A stretch of 64,000 nt of DNA. Origin: JAGQWW01 sp041392845 (lineage in GTDB: Bacteria > Bacteroidota > Bacteroidia > Chitinophagales > Saprospiraceae). Of this stretch, positions 1 through 8,550 are shown piece by piece. Numbering within the stretch: position 1 is the stretch's first letter; every line of letters starts with the position of its first letter. Location of the stretch: the NCBI GenBank assembly GCA_041392845.1, contig JAWKLG010000007.1:152248-216247 (forward strand), given 5' to 3'. Both the position numbers and the translations under genes were made by a program. The notes beneath the pieces were generated by a model. The model was given only the letters and a program-made list of their open reading frames with translations. It searched no databases and was not told where the DNA came from.

Positions 1-240
1 TTCCTTGTGAAAACGCATATGATTTTGGTACTCAATTGCTCTCCAGTCGGTTTCCGCATCTGCATAATGCATTCTTTCAAACCATGCTTCTCGTTTTTCT
101 TTGTTTTCGCCATCTTCTTCACTAGCTACTTCTGTAGCTTCCGGAAGTAAATCACAACTAGTGCTCATGCATGAAGAATAAAGCAAAAATGCCCCATATA
201 CAAGGGCACCGGACAGAACAAGTAAGGTTATCCTTTTCAT
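1..240 (-). CDS. Partial exported protein, N-terminal 80 residues
   Basis: An uninterrupted reading frame starts with ATG at 240 and runs off the left edge of the window. The first ~24 residues form a hydrophobic export signal ending in LLYSSC, so this may be a lipoprotein. A charged segment follows, with the motif WFERMHYADAETDWRAIEYQN. From memory, similar W-x-x-x-MH-x(5)-TDWR segments occur near the N-terminus of large BNR/VPS10-like secreted proteins of Saprospiria, but the catalytic or repeat part is outside the window, so the function is not assignable. It lies 26 nt downstream of oadA on the same strand and could be co-transcribed with it. Confidence 0.6.
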   Translation of the reverse strand, partial: MKRITLLVLSGALVYGAFLLYSSCMSTSCDLLPEATEVASEEDGENKEKREAWFERMHYADAETDWRAIEYQNHMRFHKE

Positions 241-266
241 TTAATTTTAAAATATAATTTGCATGA

Positions 267-2153
267 TTAAGCAAGTCTCATAATTACGTCTTCTTCTTCG
301 ATTTCATCACCATGATTGGCGATTATTTCAACAACGGTTCCACTCTCATCGGCTGCGATAGCATTCATTACTTTCATACTTTCGATATAACCAATGGTCT
401 GGCCTTTCTCCACCTTGTCTCCAACTTTTACCGGAGACTCTGACCCATCTCTGGTCAGCATAAATTTGCCTTCCAATGGCGCCAAAACTTCTTTTCCGCC
501 ATTTCCATTTGGACTAGCATTTTCAGATCCGTTGTTCGAAGGTGACGAAGGTACGCTGGAAGAACTTTGGTTACCATAGGAAACCTTCACTTTAAATGAC
601 TCCCCATTTACATCTATGGTCATTTCTTTAGGTGTGGCAACCTGAGAAACTGAAGGCGCTTGTTGACTTACGATACCCGCACTGGCAAATTTTTCGTTTC
701 GCCTTTTTTCCAAATCAGCAAGGAAACTCTCCTTGGCCTTTCCTGATTTATAATCTTCGTATTGTGCAGGATGCATGGCGTACTCCATCAATTCTTCATC
801 ATCAGGCCCGTATCCCCAGCCTTTTTCATCCATTTTATGGGCAAAGAATTCCAGTTCATCCGGGAAGTTATCTTGAGGATTTCCGTAGAAGAATTCCTTA
901 TTTTGTTCGTTGGCCAATGTCAATATCTCGTCGCCCAATTTACCCGGCAATTTACCTTGTTTACCAAGTATCATATCCCAGGTATTTTCATCGATAAACT
1001 CCCATCTTCCTTTACCTTTTATAAGATTTAGGGCATTCATAAGGGAGACATTTTTTACATACTGACTGTAAGGAGTTACCAAAGGAGGATAACCCAATTG
1101 CGGCCAGGCATGTTCCACCTCTTCAAATAACTTGATTAATAAATCGTCAGAAGTCAAAGGATCTTTTCCTTTTTTAGAAAGCCATTTATTTAGGCTGCTT
1201 AGGTTTTTCTCCAAATCTGCCATCAAACTTCCCATCATCCCACCGGGAAGTCCGGGACCAATAAGCAGAGAATTGGTTCTTCGGTTTGATTCAGCGATGT
1301 AATATCCTAGAAAATCATCAATAAATTCCTGACTCAAGGATCGAGCTTCCATGTATGCCTTCATATTCACATCAGGCAAACTGAATCCGGCATCCTTCAA
1401 CATGGCATGAACTGCCAAAAGATCTGCATGACCTGTTCCCCAGGAAAGTGGCTCCATTCCTACATCAATAACATCTGCTCCGGCCCTGGCAGCCTCCAAA
1501 GAGGAAACAATAGAAAATCCGGGTGTCGAATGGCCATGGTATTGTACCAAAACATCCGGGTGTCTTTTTTTAATACCGGCAACAATTTTTCCAACAGAGA
1601 CAGGTCTTCCAATCCCTGCCATGTCCTTTATACATATTTCTTCCGCACCGAGATCGATAAATTTATCGGCGAGATCAATGTAATATTCAACTGTATGAAT
1701 AGGAGAAAAGGTAAGGCTTAGTGCCCCTTGAGCTACCATGCCACCTTCTTTTGCATATTGAAAAGACAAGGCCAGATTCTGTGGATTGTTGAGGCCATCA
1801 AAAGACCTTGAGATATCTGTTCCTTGTTTCTTTTTTACTTTAAACATCAACTTTCGCACATCGGCAGGTACGGGACTCATCCTTAGAGCATTCAATCCTC
1901 TTTCCAGCATTTGGGTTTGAATTCCAGCTTTATTGAATGCTGCTGTCCATGCTCTAACAGAATGATTGGGATTTTCTCCAAATAAAAGATTTACCTGTTC
2001 GAATCCACCTCCATTGGTCTCTACTCTGGAAAAACAACCTATGTCGATAATAGGCTGTGCAATTCTAACCAACTGGTCCTTTCTTGGTACATATTTTCCG
2101 GCGCTTTGCCACATATCTCGATACACAAGACACAAACGAATCTCTTTTCCCAT
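267..2153 (-). CDS. oadA: Oxaloacetate decarboxylase alpha subunit / pyruvate carboxylase subunit B type, biotinylated
   Basis: This is the carboxyltransferase subunit of a biotin-dependent decarboxylase or carboxylase: it transfers CO2 between a 2-oxoacid such as oxaloacetate and biotin. The N-terminal half is an HMGL-like TIM barrel starting with the conserved Y-R-D-x-W-Q-S motif, with ICIKDMAG and YHGHSTPG metal and substrate motifs. A conserved carboxylase domain follows. After a Ser/Asn/Gly-rich linker (~residues 525-550) comes a C-terminal biotinyl domain with ESMKVMN; the biotin acceptor is Lys594. The flanking residues differ slightly from the usual EAMKM. At 628 aa it has the normal length for the fused form. 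The gene follows oadG by 26 nt. No beta subunit gene (oadB) is in the window, so whether this is a Na+-pumping decarboxylase or a cytosolic pyruvate carboxylase subunit cannot be settled here. Confidence 0.9.
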   Translation of the reverse strand: MGKEIRLCLVYRDMWQSAGKYVPRKDQLVRIAQPIIDIGCFSRVETNGGGFEQVNLLFGENPNHSVRAWTAAFNKAGIQTQMLERGLNALRMSPVPADVRKLMFKVKKKQGTDISRSFDGLNNPQNLALSFQYAKEGGMVAQGALSLTFSPIHTVEYYIDLADKFIDLGAEEICIKDMAGIGRPVSVGKIVAGIKKRHPDVLVQYHGHSTPGFSIVSSLEAARAGADVIDVGMEPLSWGTGHADLLAVHAMLKDAGFSLPDVNMKAYMEARSLSQEFIDDFLGYYIAESNRRTNSLLIGPGLPGGMMGSLMADLEKNLSSLNKWLSKKGKDPLTSDDLLIKLFEEVEHAWPQLGYPPLVTPYSQYVKNVSLMNALNLIKGKGRWEFIDENTWDMILGKQGKLPGKLGDEILTLANEQNKEFFYGNPQDNFPDELEFFAHKMDEKGWGYGPDDEELMEYAMHPAQYEDYKSGKAKESFLADLEKRRNEKFASAGIVSQQAPSVSQVATPKEMTIDVNGESFKVKVSYGNQSSSSVPSSPSNNGSENASPNGNGGKEVLAPLEGKFMLTRDGSESPVKVGDKVEKGQTIGYIESMKVMNAIAADESGTVVEIIANHGDEIEEEDVIMRLA

Positions 2154-2179
2154 AAATATTAATTTTCAAATCCGGGGAC

Positions 2180-2446
2180 TTATAGTTTTTCAATTTTTTC
2201 GATACGCCCTTTTCCGCTAGTGACCACTTCTACAGCTGCAGAAATAGCAGCAAGGGTTTTATAATTGGTATTATTCAGGTTTGATTTTTTTGCCGAACCA
2301 GTGGCTACCCTTGCAGGTTCAGTGGCAAAACGGTTTACAAATCTTATCAGCAAATTTCCTGTGACCACTACCAATAATAGTATCAGAAACACACTAAGCA
2401 TTCCTACAAGTAACAAAATCAGCGCTGACTGTATATTATTATCCAT
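2180..2446 (-). CDS. oadG: OadG-like gamma subunit, small membrane protein
   Basis: This 88-aa protein has one strong N-terminal transmembrane helix (about residues 5-30, rich in L, V and I) followed by a basic segment and an Ala/Val-rich tail. That is the usual plan of the gamma subunit that anchors and stabilises the alpha-beta complex of sodium-pumping decarboxylases. I place the start at Met (2446, MDNNIQSALIL). The 12 residues of the longer open frame upstream are unrelated to the family, and a -7 promoter element lies at 2480-2487, which would put transcription initiation inside that extension. It sits directly upstream of oadA. Identification rests on topology, size and context rather than on a strong motif. 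Confidence 0.72.
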   Translation of the reverse strand: MDNNIQSALILLLVGMLSVFLILLLVVVTGNLLIRFVNRFATEPARVATGSAKKSNLNNTNYKTLAAISAAVEVVTSGKGRIEKIEKL

Positions 2447-2479
2447 AATTTTATTTTGGCAAACCGGCTTGAAGGGCGA

Positions 2480-2487
2480 CAAAATTA
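2480..2487 (-). promoter_or_regulatory. Putative -7 element of the oadG-oadA operon
   Basis: The minus strand reads TAATTTTG, an exact match to the Bacteroidota -7 consensus TAnnTTTG, about 35 nt upstream of the oadG start codon. No convincing -33 TTG element is visible at the usual distance. Confidence 0.5.
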
Positions 2488-2605
2488 AGAAAAGCTGGCA
2501 GACTAACCTTTTTTTGTTCTAAAAATGAATGGGATGAAAACCATTTTTGTCTTGGTCACTTCGGTCAATTTCTTTTTCTTTATAACCTCAATAAAAACCT
2601 AAAAC

Positions 2606-3898
2606 ATGCTAAACTCACGCAGGAAATTTATTTCCACCTTAACACTGGCTGCACCCACCCTTACTTTTTCCAATTTTTTAAAATCCAATCAGGGCCAGGA
2701 TCTGTTGCATCGCATGCAGCAAATGGAGCATCTAAATATAGCGGATGCGGTCCGCGACGAAGATTTCTGGAGCCTCATCCAACAAGCATATACTGTTTCT
2801 CCCAATATTATGAATCTCAACAATGGCGGTGTATCTCCCCAACCTAAGGTCGTACAAGAAGCGGTGGAACATTACAATCGCTTGAGCAATGAAGCCCCAA
2901 GTTACTATATGTGGCAGGTTTTGGACAAGGGCAGGGAACCACTACGTACTGATCTGGCCAATCTGGCAGGGGTAAGCCCTGAAGAAATAGCCATCAACCG
3001 AAATTCTTCAGAAGCTTTGGAAACCATCATTTTCGGTTTGCCTTTGGAAAGAGGAGATGAAGTAGTTTTAAGCAAACAGGATTATCCCAATATGATCAAT
3101 GCCTGGAAACAAAGAGAAAAAAGAGACGGGATTGTTTTGAAATGGGTAAACCTTGAAGTTCCATCAGAAGATGAGAATTATCTGGTCAATACTTTTAAGA
3201 ATGCATTTACTTCAAAAACCAAACTCGTACACATCACTCACCTAATAAACTGGAATGGCCAGGTTCTTCCTGCAAGAAAAATTGCAGACGAAGCAAAATC
3301 CAAAGGCATTGAAGTATTGGTAGATGCTGCCCATTCTTTTGCGCACCTTGATTATAAAATATCCGACCTGAATTGTGATTACCTGGGTACCAGTTTGCAT
3401 AAATGGCTTTGTGCCCCATTTGGAACAGGTATGTTATACGTTCGAAAGGAGAAAATTTCAAAATTATACCCACTTTTCGCCGCCCCTGATCCCTCCGTTG
3501 ACGATATCAGAAAGTTTGAGCATTTGGGAACCCGATCATTTGCTATTGAAATGGCCATTGGCCATGCTATTAATTTTCACCATATGATTGGCAGTCAAAG
3601 AAAAGCGGAGCGTTTATGGTATTTAAAAAATTACTGGACGGAAAAGGTGCAAGGCCTTCCGGGAATTAGCATTGGAACACCCAAATCCAAATCTTGTTCC
3701 GGGGCGATTGCCCTCTTACAAATAGAAGGAATGGAACCGGGGGATGTTGCCCAGGCTCTTTTTGATAAAGAAAAAATTCATACGGTTGCGATAAATTGGG
3801 AAAACATACATGGAGTAAGAATTACTCCCAACGTGTATACACTCACCAGAGACTTGGACAAACTCGTTCAAAAGATCTCAGACATTGTTAAAACCTGA
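2606..3898 (+). CDS. Class V aminotransferase, isopenicillin-N-epimerase-like, exported
   Basis: This is a fold-type I PLP enzyme of the class V aminotransferase/cysteine desulfurase superfamily. The N-terminus carries SRRKF followed by a hydrophobic stretch, a Tat-like signal, suggesting export of a folded, cofactor-loaded enzyme. Conserved features are NLNNGG (~residue 72), the NSSEAL motif that cups the PLP phosphate, LVDAAHSFAHLD with the PLP-ring aspartate, and GTSLHKWLCAP, where Lys266 should form the Schiff base. It looks closer to CefD-like epimerases/lyases than to cysteine desulfurases, since no catalytic-Cys loop is evident. The substrate is unknown. The gene stands alone between oadG (divergent) and the thioredoxin-family gene. 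Confidence 0.85.
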   Translation: MLNSRRKFISTLTLAAPTLTFSNFLKSNQGQDLLHRMQQMEHLNIADAVRDEDFWSLIQQAYTVSPNIMNLNNGGVSPQPKVVQEAVEHYNRLSNEAPSYYMWQVLDKGREPLRTDLANLAGVSPEEIAINRNSSEALETIIFGLPLERGDEVVLSKQDYPNMINAWKQREKRDGIVLKWVNLEVPSEDENYLVNTFKNAFTSKTKLVHITHLINWNGQVLPARKIADEAKSKGIEVLVDAAHSFAHLDYKISDLNCDYLGTSLHKWLCAPFGTGMLYVRKEKISKLYPLFAAPDPSVDDIRKFEHLGTRSFAIEMAIGHAINFHHMIGSQRKAERLWYLKNYWTEKVQGLPGISIGTPKSKSCSGAIALLQIEGMEPGDVAQALFDKEKIHTVAINWENIHGVRITPNVYTLTRDLDKLVQKISDIVKT

Positions 3899-4042
3899 TA
3901 TATAAATTCAAGATTTACAGCTAACTAAAAAATTGCACTTTGAAAAAATGGATGTTAATGATTATTTAAGCAGGCGTTTACTATGGTCTGCCTGCAATAA
4001 AAAGTAGATTTTTGCAGGTGAAAACAACCAATAGCTTAGTTG

Positions 4043-4050
4043 TACGTTTG
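4043..4050 (+). promoter_or_regulatory. Putative -7 element upstream of the thioredoxin-family gene
   Basis: TACGTTTG matches TAnnTTTG and lies 28 nt before the ATG at 4078. The nearest TTTG upstream is at about 4011, farther than the usual -33 spacing, so only the -7 match supports this call. Confidence 0.4.
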
Positions 4051-4077
4051 AAAGTTTTCTAAAACCAAAAATACAGG

Positions 4078-5508
4078 ATGAAAAAATCATTGATTTTTAC
4101 CTTTTCACTGTTTCTAACTGTTCTTTCTTTCGCCGGTGACGGCTTCAACATTAAGGTCAAAGTAAAAGGGTTTGAAAAAGACACCCTATTTCTTGGTTAC
4201 CAATACGGAGACAAACAATACATCAGAGATACGGTCATCAAAAACAAAGATGGCTGGTTTCATTTCAAAGGAGATGAGCAATTGGAAGGCGGAGTTTATA
4301 TGGTTGTAATGCCACCCGATAATAAATATTTTGAATTTGTGGTAGATGAGAATAATCAGGAGTTTCAGCTTGAAACAGATTATTCAGATCCTACCAATAT
4401 GATGAAGGTAAAAGGATCAGAAGACAATAAAACTTTCTTCAATTACCTGCAATTTATTGCCGCCAAACGGCCTGAAGCTGAAGAATTACAAAAGCAAATT
4501 CAGGAAGCCGGTGATGATGCTGCAAAAAAGAAACCTTATCAGGACAAATTGGAGGAGCTCAACAAAAGTGTAACAGATTACCAACAAAAGATCGTAAAAA
4601 ACAGTCCCAATTCCTTACCTGCAGCCATCATCAAATCTACTTTCCCGATTGATTATCCGGAATTTGAAGGAGATGAAAAAGAGGTGAACATGAAAAAATG
4701 GTTGTACACCAAAGACCACTTTTTCGACAACATCAATTTAAAGGATGACAGGTTGGCAAGGACCAATTTATTGTACCAGCGTATAGATTATTTCATCAGT
4801 AAACTTATCGTTCAGCATCCTGATTCTCTTAATCAGGCTATGAATATGATTTTGGATAAAATGGATCCAAAGGGTGAAAACTTTAAGTTTTACCTGGTTC
4901 ATTTTTTGAATAATTATGCCAAATCCAAAATCGTAGGAATGGATGCCGTGTATGTCCATTTGGTGAATAAATACTATAAAACCAAAATGGCCTATTGGAC
5001 TCCTGACACTACCCTGCAAAAAATTGTGGAAAATGCTGAAGCCCTGGAACCTATTTTGATAGGCAAAAAGGCGCCCGATATTTTAATGCAAAAACAAGAT
5101 GGAACCAAAATCAGACTTTACGATGTAGAGTCACCATATACCGTCGTATACATTTGGGATCCTGATTGCGGGCATTGTAAAAAAGCTGCACCCATCATGG
5201 TTGACTTCTACAATAAATTCAAGGACAAAGGAGTAAAGATATTTTCCATCTGTGGAAAATTTACCGACGAAGTTCCAAGCTGTTGGGAGACCATAGAAGA
5301 GAAAAAATTTACGGATTTCATTAATGTAGTAGATCCCTACCACCGTTCAAAATACAAGACTTTGTATGATGTAAAATCCACTCCTCAAGTATTCATCCTT
5401 GACAAGGACAAGACCATTATTATGAAGAGAATTGGTGCAGAGCAAATGGAAGAAGTAATGGATCAGATTATCCTGCAGGAGCAAAAGGAAATGGATGCTG
5501 GGGACTAG
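4078..5508 (+). CDS. TlpA/ResA-like thioredoxin-fold protein with DUF4369/DUF5106-type N-terminus
   Basis: A 476-aa exported protein with a signal peptide (residues 1-19, ending SFAG). The N-terminal ~110 residues form a beta-rich DUF4369-like domain (typical GFEKDTLFLGYQYGDK). A helical DUF5106-like middle (~120-330) follows, then a C-terminal AhpC/TSA-thioredoxin domain (~335-470) with the redox motif D-C-G-H-C (Cys364, Cys367) and the cis-Pro segment STPQVFI. Such proteins are periplasmic thiol-disulfide oxidoreductases, probably membrane- or envelope-associated. The last three residues and the stop codon (Ala-Gly-Asp-stop) are encoded by the first bases of the intergenic repeat array, so the native C-terminus may have been replaced by repeat sequence. 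Confidence 0.85.
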   Translation: MKKSLIFTFSLFLTVLSFAGDGFNIKVKVKGFEKDTLFLGYQYGDKQYIRDTVIKNKDGWFHFKGDEQLEGGVYMVVMPPDNKYFEFVVDENNQEFQLETDYSDPTNMMKVKGSEDNKTFFNYLQFIAAKRPEAEELQKQIQEAGDDAAKKKPYQDKLEELNKSVTDYQQKIVKNSPNSLPAAIIKSTFPIDYPEFEGDEKEVNMKKWLYTKDHFFDNINLKDDRLARTNLLYQRIDYFISKLIVQHPDSLNQAMNMILDKMDPKGENFKFYLVHFLNNYAKSKIVGMDAVYVHLVNKYYKTKMAYWTPDTTLQKIVENAEALEPILIGKKAPDILMQKQDGTKIRLYDVESPYTVVYIWDPDCGHCKKAAPIMVDFYNKFKDKGVKIFSICGKFTDEVPSCWETIEEKKFTDFINVVDPYHRSKYKTLYDVKSTPQVFILDKDKTIIMKRIGAEQMEEVMDQIILQEQKEMDAGD

Positions 5509-5793
5509 GTGCTGGGTACTAGGTGCTAGGTACTGGGTGCTGGGTGCTAGGTGCTAGGTGCTGGGTGCTGGGTGTCCATCTAACTAGTCACTCAAAATTC
5601 GTCATTCGAAATTCGTCACTTAACATGGGGTATCTTACTGGTCTGAAGACCTGCATGTGCTCTAGGTACTAGGTACTAGGTGCTGGGTACTAGGTTCTTG
5701 GTTTGACTTCAAGCCGGTTCATCTAGTACCCAGTACCTAGAACCTAGCACCCAGCACCCAGTACCTAGCACCCAGCACCTAGTCCCCAGTCAC
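5497..5793. repeat. CTAGGTGCTGGGTAC-type repeat array between convergent genes
   Basis: The array has three blocks. Left (5497-5574) and middle (5661-5701) read as units of CTGGGTACTAGGTGCTAGG with small variations. The right block (5722-5793) is in the opposite orientation (CTAGCACCCAGTACC). A short spacer repeat of the form AAATTCGTCATTCG lies at about 5594-5620. The blocks can pair into long imperfect hairpins. Both flanking convergent genes stop inside it: 4078-5508 at ...GGGGACTAG, and 5779-7704 on the other strand also at ...GGGGACTAG. It may act as a bidirectional transcription terminator. Related blocks occur at 43322-43360 and 44072-44128. Confidence 0.9.
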
Positions 5794-7704
5794 CAGTTCG
5801 ATCTTCAAATCATCGATATACAATGGCAGGTGACCCGGATTCCAGATATAGGCTCTTGCCTCGTCAAAATAGGCCTTGGGCTCCGGAATGGATTTCGTAA
5901 CTGTGATTTCCTGCCATTCATTGGCTTTGGTCATTTTTGGTAGAATTTTCACACCCGTCCATTCATAAGGTGCCATTGAATTTTCAAAAGAGAAAACAAT
6001 GTTCGGACTCCCCTCGCTTTCAGTTGGCAATTCCGGAGTAAGGGCTTTGAAGGTGAATTTCAATTGTTTGGTTCCGTTCTGATACAAAGTATTGACCATT
6101 CCTGAGAACCCTTGAGAGAAAGCATTTTTGATGTCAACTCTTTTGCATTTATTTCCAAATATTGCCATTGTAGTATCAATGGTTACATCGCTAAGGTCAA
6201 AGTCCTCATAATCTTCTTCAAACAAAAGTGTTTCATTTGAAAAGTTGCTGTCCCATTCAAACACCACAACTTCTTTAAACCACTCCCCTTCTTGAGGAGA
6301 CCTAAACCTTCCAACTTCCTTCATTTTTTTATTCTCGCTCAAACTTTCTAAAGGAATCCTTCCATCCAACTTGGCGAAGGTATTGTCCCAAAGGATCAAA
6401 CTTTTCTTTGGAACGGGCTCACCCGATAACACTTGTTTTATCATGCGATGCTCATCCGGTTCAAACCAATCCTGTTCAAAAAGCATAGCAGGATAAATGG
6501 CATCGTAATACAATACATAATCCTCATACTTCGGCCAAAGCTGATCTTTCACCTGCTTAAAAGCACGTTGACCATGCGTCAAATCCAAATGCCAGGATTT
6601 TGAAAAATTGCCGTTTAAAGAAATAATTGACAAAGGAATCAAAACAACAAATGGCAAAAGAGAAACATAATTTTTTTCAAAAAAAGAAAGTTGCCAAAAC
6701 GGATGAAATAACCTAGCAATGATCAAACCCGCCATTGGAAATACTCCGATTAATACACGCAACATTCCATAAGAATTAAAAATGCCGTAGTACCAGAAAA
6801 TGGAGTGGGCCACGAAATAGGCAATGAAAATACCATAGGTAAGCCATAATTCGTCCTGACTAATCGTATCTCCCATCCATTTTTTAAAAAAGGATTTTAT
6901 TTGACTCGAAAACCAGGGAAGCACCCACCACAATCCTCCAACCACAATTCCAAGTGCTAACAGCCAGGTCCACAAGCTGCCCACCACTTCAGGCATGTGT
7001 ACCAGGAAGTGATTCCAGGGCCCGGAACCGTAGGCACCATTCAAAGTCGCGTAGGACATCTTTCTGAAAACCCATAAAATATCTTCATATAGAAAATATC
7101 CAATAGCTCCGTACACTACATGACCTACCATCAGAAATGGAACCAGCCAGAATTTGCGCATGGCCACCAGATAAATGGCCAACACACAAAAGACTATCAA
7201 TCCTTCAGACCGCACAAATGGCAAAAAGGACAACCACAAAACTGCTGTCCACCATTTCCTTTTTAGGAAAAAGTATACTCCTAAAATCAACCAAAAAGCA
7301 AACATGGGTTCGGTCAAACCGGAAAGGGTATTGTAAATACTCATAGGAGCAGTTGCAATGACCAAGGCTCCAATCCAACTGTTTTTTATCCCCAACAACT
7401 GACCACATTTCCAGGTCAGGAACATGCTGCCCAAAAGCATTCCGATGTTGTAAATTTTTAAACCAATCATGCCAAACTGAGCAATGGGCGCGGTAAATAA
7501 AACAAAAACGGGTTTTGCCCAATGGTTGAGGAAATGCTCCGGATGTTTGAAAGCGGATTCAGAATACAGGAAGTGAAAAACGGCATCTGCATCATCAGCC
7601 GTTCCAGGCCATCCAAATGCCAGACGTAGCATCCATAATCCGTACAAAAAGAGTCCGGCAAAAAACAAGTAGCGGGGTTGTAGGTAGGTAAGGGCCGTTT
7701 TCAA
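5779..7704 (-). CDS. GT-C type membrane glycosyltransferase (GT39-like) with C-terminal carbohydrate-binding-like domain
   Basis: A 641-aa protein with about ten transmembrane helices over the first ~400 residues. The first extracytoplasmic loop carries TADDADAVFHF, with an acidic Asp-Asp pair typical of GT-C lipid-phosphosugar-dependent transferases such as mannosyl- or arabinosyltransferase-like families. SGLTEPMFAFWLILG and FVRSEGLIVF also fit that family. The last ~230 residues are soluble and end in a beta-rich segment (ARAYIWN, LYIDDLKIEL) resembling a carbohydrate-binding/jelly-roll domain. It probably transfers a sugar from a polyprenyl-phosphate donor outside the cytoplasmic membrane; the acceptor is unknown. 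The stop codon lies inside the repeat array, which supplies the final Thr-Gly-Asp. Confidence 0.75.
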   Translation of the reverse strand: MKTALTYLQPRYLFFAGLFLYGLWMLRLAFGWPGTADDADAVFHFLYSESAFKHPEHFLNHWAKPVFVLFTAPIAQFGMIGLKIYNIGMLLGSMFLTWKCGQLLGIKNSWIGALVIATAPMSIYNTLSGLTEPMFAFWLILGVYFFLKRKWWTAVLWLSFLPFVRSEGLIVFCVLAIYLVAMRKFWLVPFLMVGHVVYGAIGYFLYEDILWVFRKMSYATLNGAYGSGPWNHFLVHMPEVVGSLWTWLLALGIVVGGLWWVLPWFSSQIKSFFKKWMGDTISQDELWLTYGIFIAYFVAHSIFWYYGIFNSYGMLRVLIGVFPMAGLIIARLFHPFWQLSFFEKNYVSLLPFVVLIPLSIISLNGNFSKSWHLDLTHGQRAFKQVKDQLWPKYEDYVLYYDAIYPAMLFEQDWFEPDEHRMIKQVLSGEPVPKKSLILWDNTFAKLDGRIPLESLSENKKMKEVGRFRSPQEGEWFKEVVVFEWDSNFSNETLLFEEDYEDFDLSDVTIDTTMAIFGNKCKRVDIKNAFSQGFSGMVNTLYQNGTKQLKFTFKALTPELPTESEGSPNIVFSFENSMAPYEWTGVKILPKMTKANEWQEITVTKSIPEPKAYFDEARAYIWNPGHLPLYIDDLKIELVTGD

Positions 7705-7727
7705 GAAAGTTGAGTTTGCTTGAGGTT

Positions 7728-7768
7728 AAAAAAAATCCCGTTTCACAGGTAAAGCCATGAAACGGGAT
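7728..7768 (-). terminator. Rho-independent terminator after the DUF4920 gene
   Basis: A perfect 11-bp stem (7735-7745 with 7758-7768, ATCCCGTTTCA) and a 12-nt loop. Read on the minus strand it is followed by a run of eight T. It lies 23 nt beyond the stop codon of the gene at 7791-8327. Confidence 0.85.
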
Positions 7769-7790
7769 CTAGTATAAGAAAAAATAAAAA

Positions 7791-8327
7791 TTAGTCTACC
7801 AATTTAACACCGGAAGCCATGAATTTCAATTCTTCTTTTGGCTCGGTGATAGCAGCAATTTCTTCTGCACTTGCACCTTCATCTTCTGCGTAATGTTTCA
7901 ATTCGTCAACGCTGGTAACCTGACGGTAAGCATAACCATCTACGACTACTTTTCTACCTGCAATGTCTTTAGGCATAAAGAAACCGTAGTCTTTAAATTG
8001 AACGAAGATTTCTTCACCGTTTTCTGTCTGAAGGTTCATCCAACAACCTTTTGTCTGGCAAACAGATTCAACCGTACCTACCAATTTTGCATCAATAGAA
8101 TCTACTGTTGCCATCTTAGGAAGGAAAGCTGCTAAATCTTCTGCACCGTCTTCTTCAATAGTTTCTCCAAAATGCACTCCATCACCTTCTGCAGCAGTGG
8201 CATCACCATGGTCATGACCTTCGTGATCATGCGCTTCGGTAGACTCAGCACCTGCTTGTGTATCAGAACCACATCCAAAAGCAAAGAAGGATGCAGCTAC
8301 CATTAAAATGAAAAATCGCTTGAACAT
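7791..8327 (-). CDS. DUF4920 lipoprotein with His-rich linker
   Basis: A 178-aa probable outer-membrane or periplasmic lipoprotein. Starting at MFKRFF (8327), it has a short signal peptide with lipobox-like FFAFGCGS. The 13 residues of the upstream extension are low-complexity and are cut by a -7 element at 8364. A linker follows with an alternating His/Asp segment (AHDHEGHDHGD), a plausible metal-binding stretch. The C-terminal domain (~60-178) carries the DUF4920 signature: GTVESVCQTKGCWMNL with two conserved cysteines, then VQFKDYGFFMP and GRKVVVDGYAY. The molecular role of DUF4920 is not established; the CxxxxCW pair and His-rich linker hint at metal handling, which is inference. Confidence 0.8.
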   Translation of the reverse strand: MFKRFFILMVAASFFAFGCGSDTQAGAESTEAHDHEGHDHGDATAAEGDGVHFGETIEEDGAEDLAAFLPKMATVDSIDAKLVGTVESVCQTKGCWMNLQTENGEEIFVQFKDYGFFMPKDIAGRKVVVDGYAYRQVTSVDELKHYAEDEGASAEEIAAITEPKEELKFMASGVKLVD

Positions 8328-8363
8328 GTAATTAAGTTTTAAATTAAGGATCAATAATTTCTG

Positions 8364-8371
8364 CAAAAATA
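8364..8371 (-). promoter_or_regulatory. Putative -7 element for the DUF4920 gene
   Basis: The minus strand reads TATTTTTG (TAnnTTTG), about 37 nt upstream of the chosen ATG at 8327. It supports the shorter start of that gene. Confidence 0.45.
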
Positions 8372-8550
8372 GCCAAATCAGTTAATCTTTTAAAATTGTT
8401 TTAAAAAAGGTATTCCCCTTACAATAAGCAACCAAATCATTAGTTTAAATATCGAATTATCACCAAACATTAATCTTATTTTAAAACATACGGCCTATTT
8501 AATACTGCTACTTCACTTATCGCAATTTTTGAATCAGAAAACTGGCCGTT

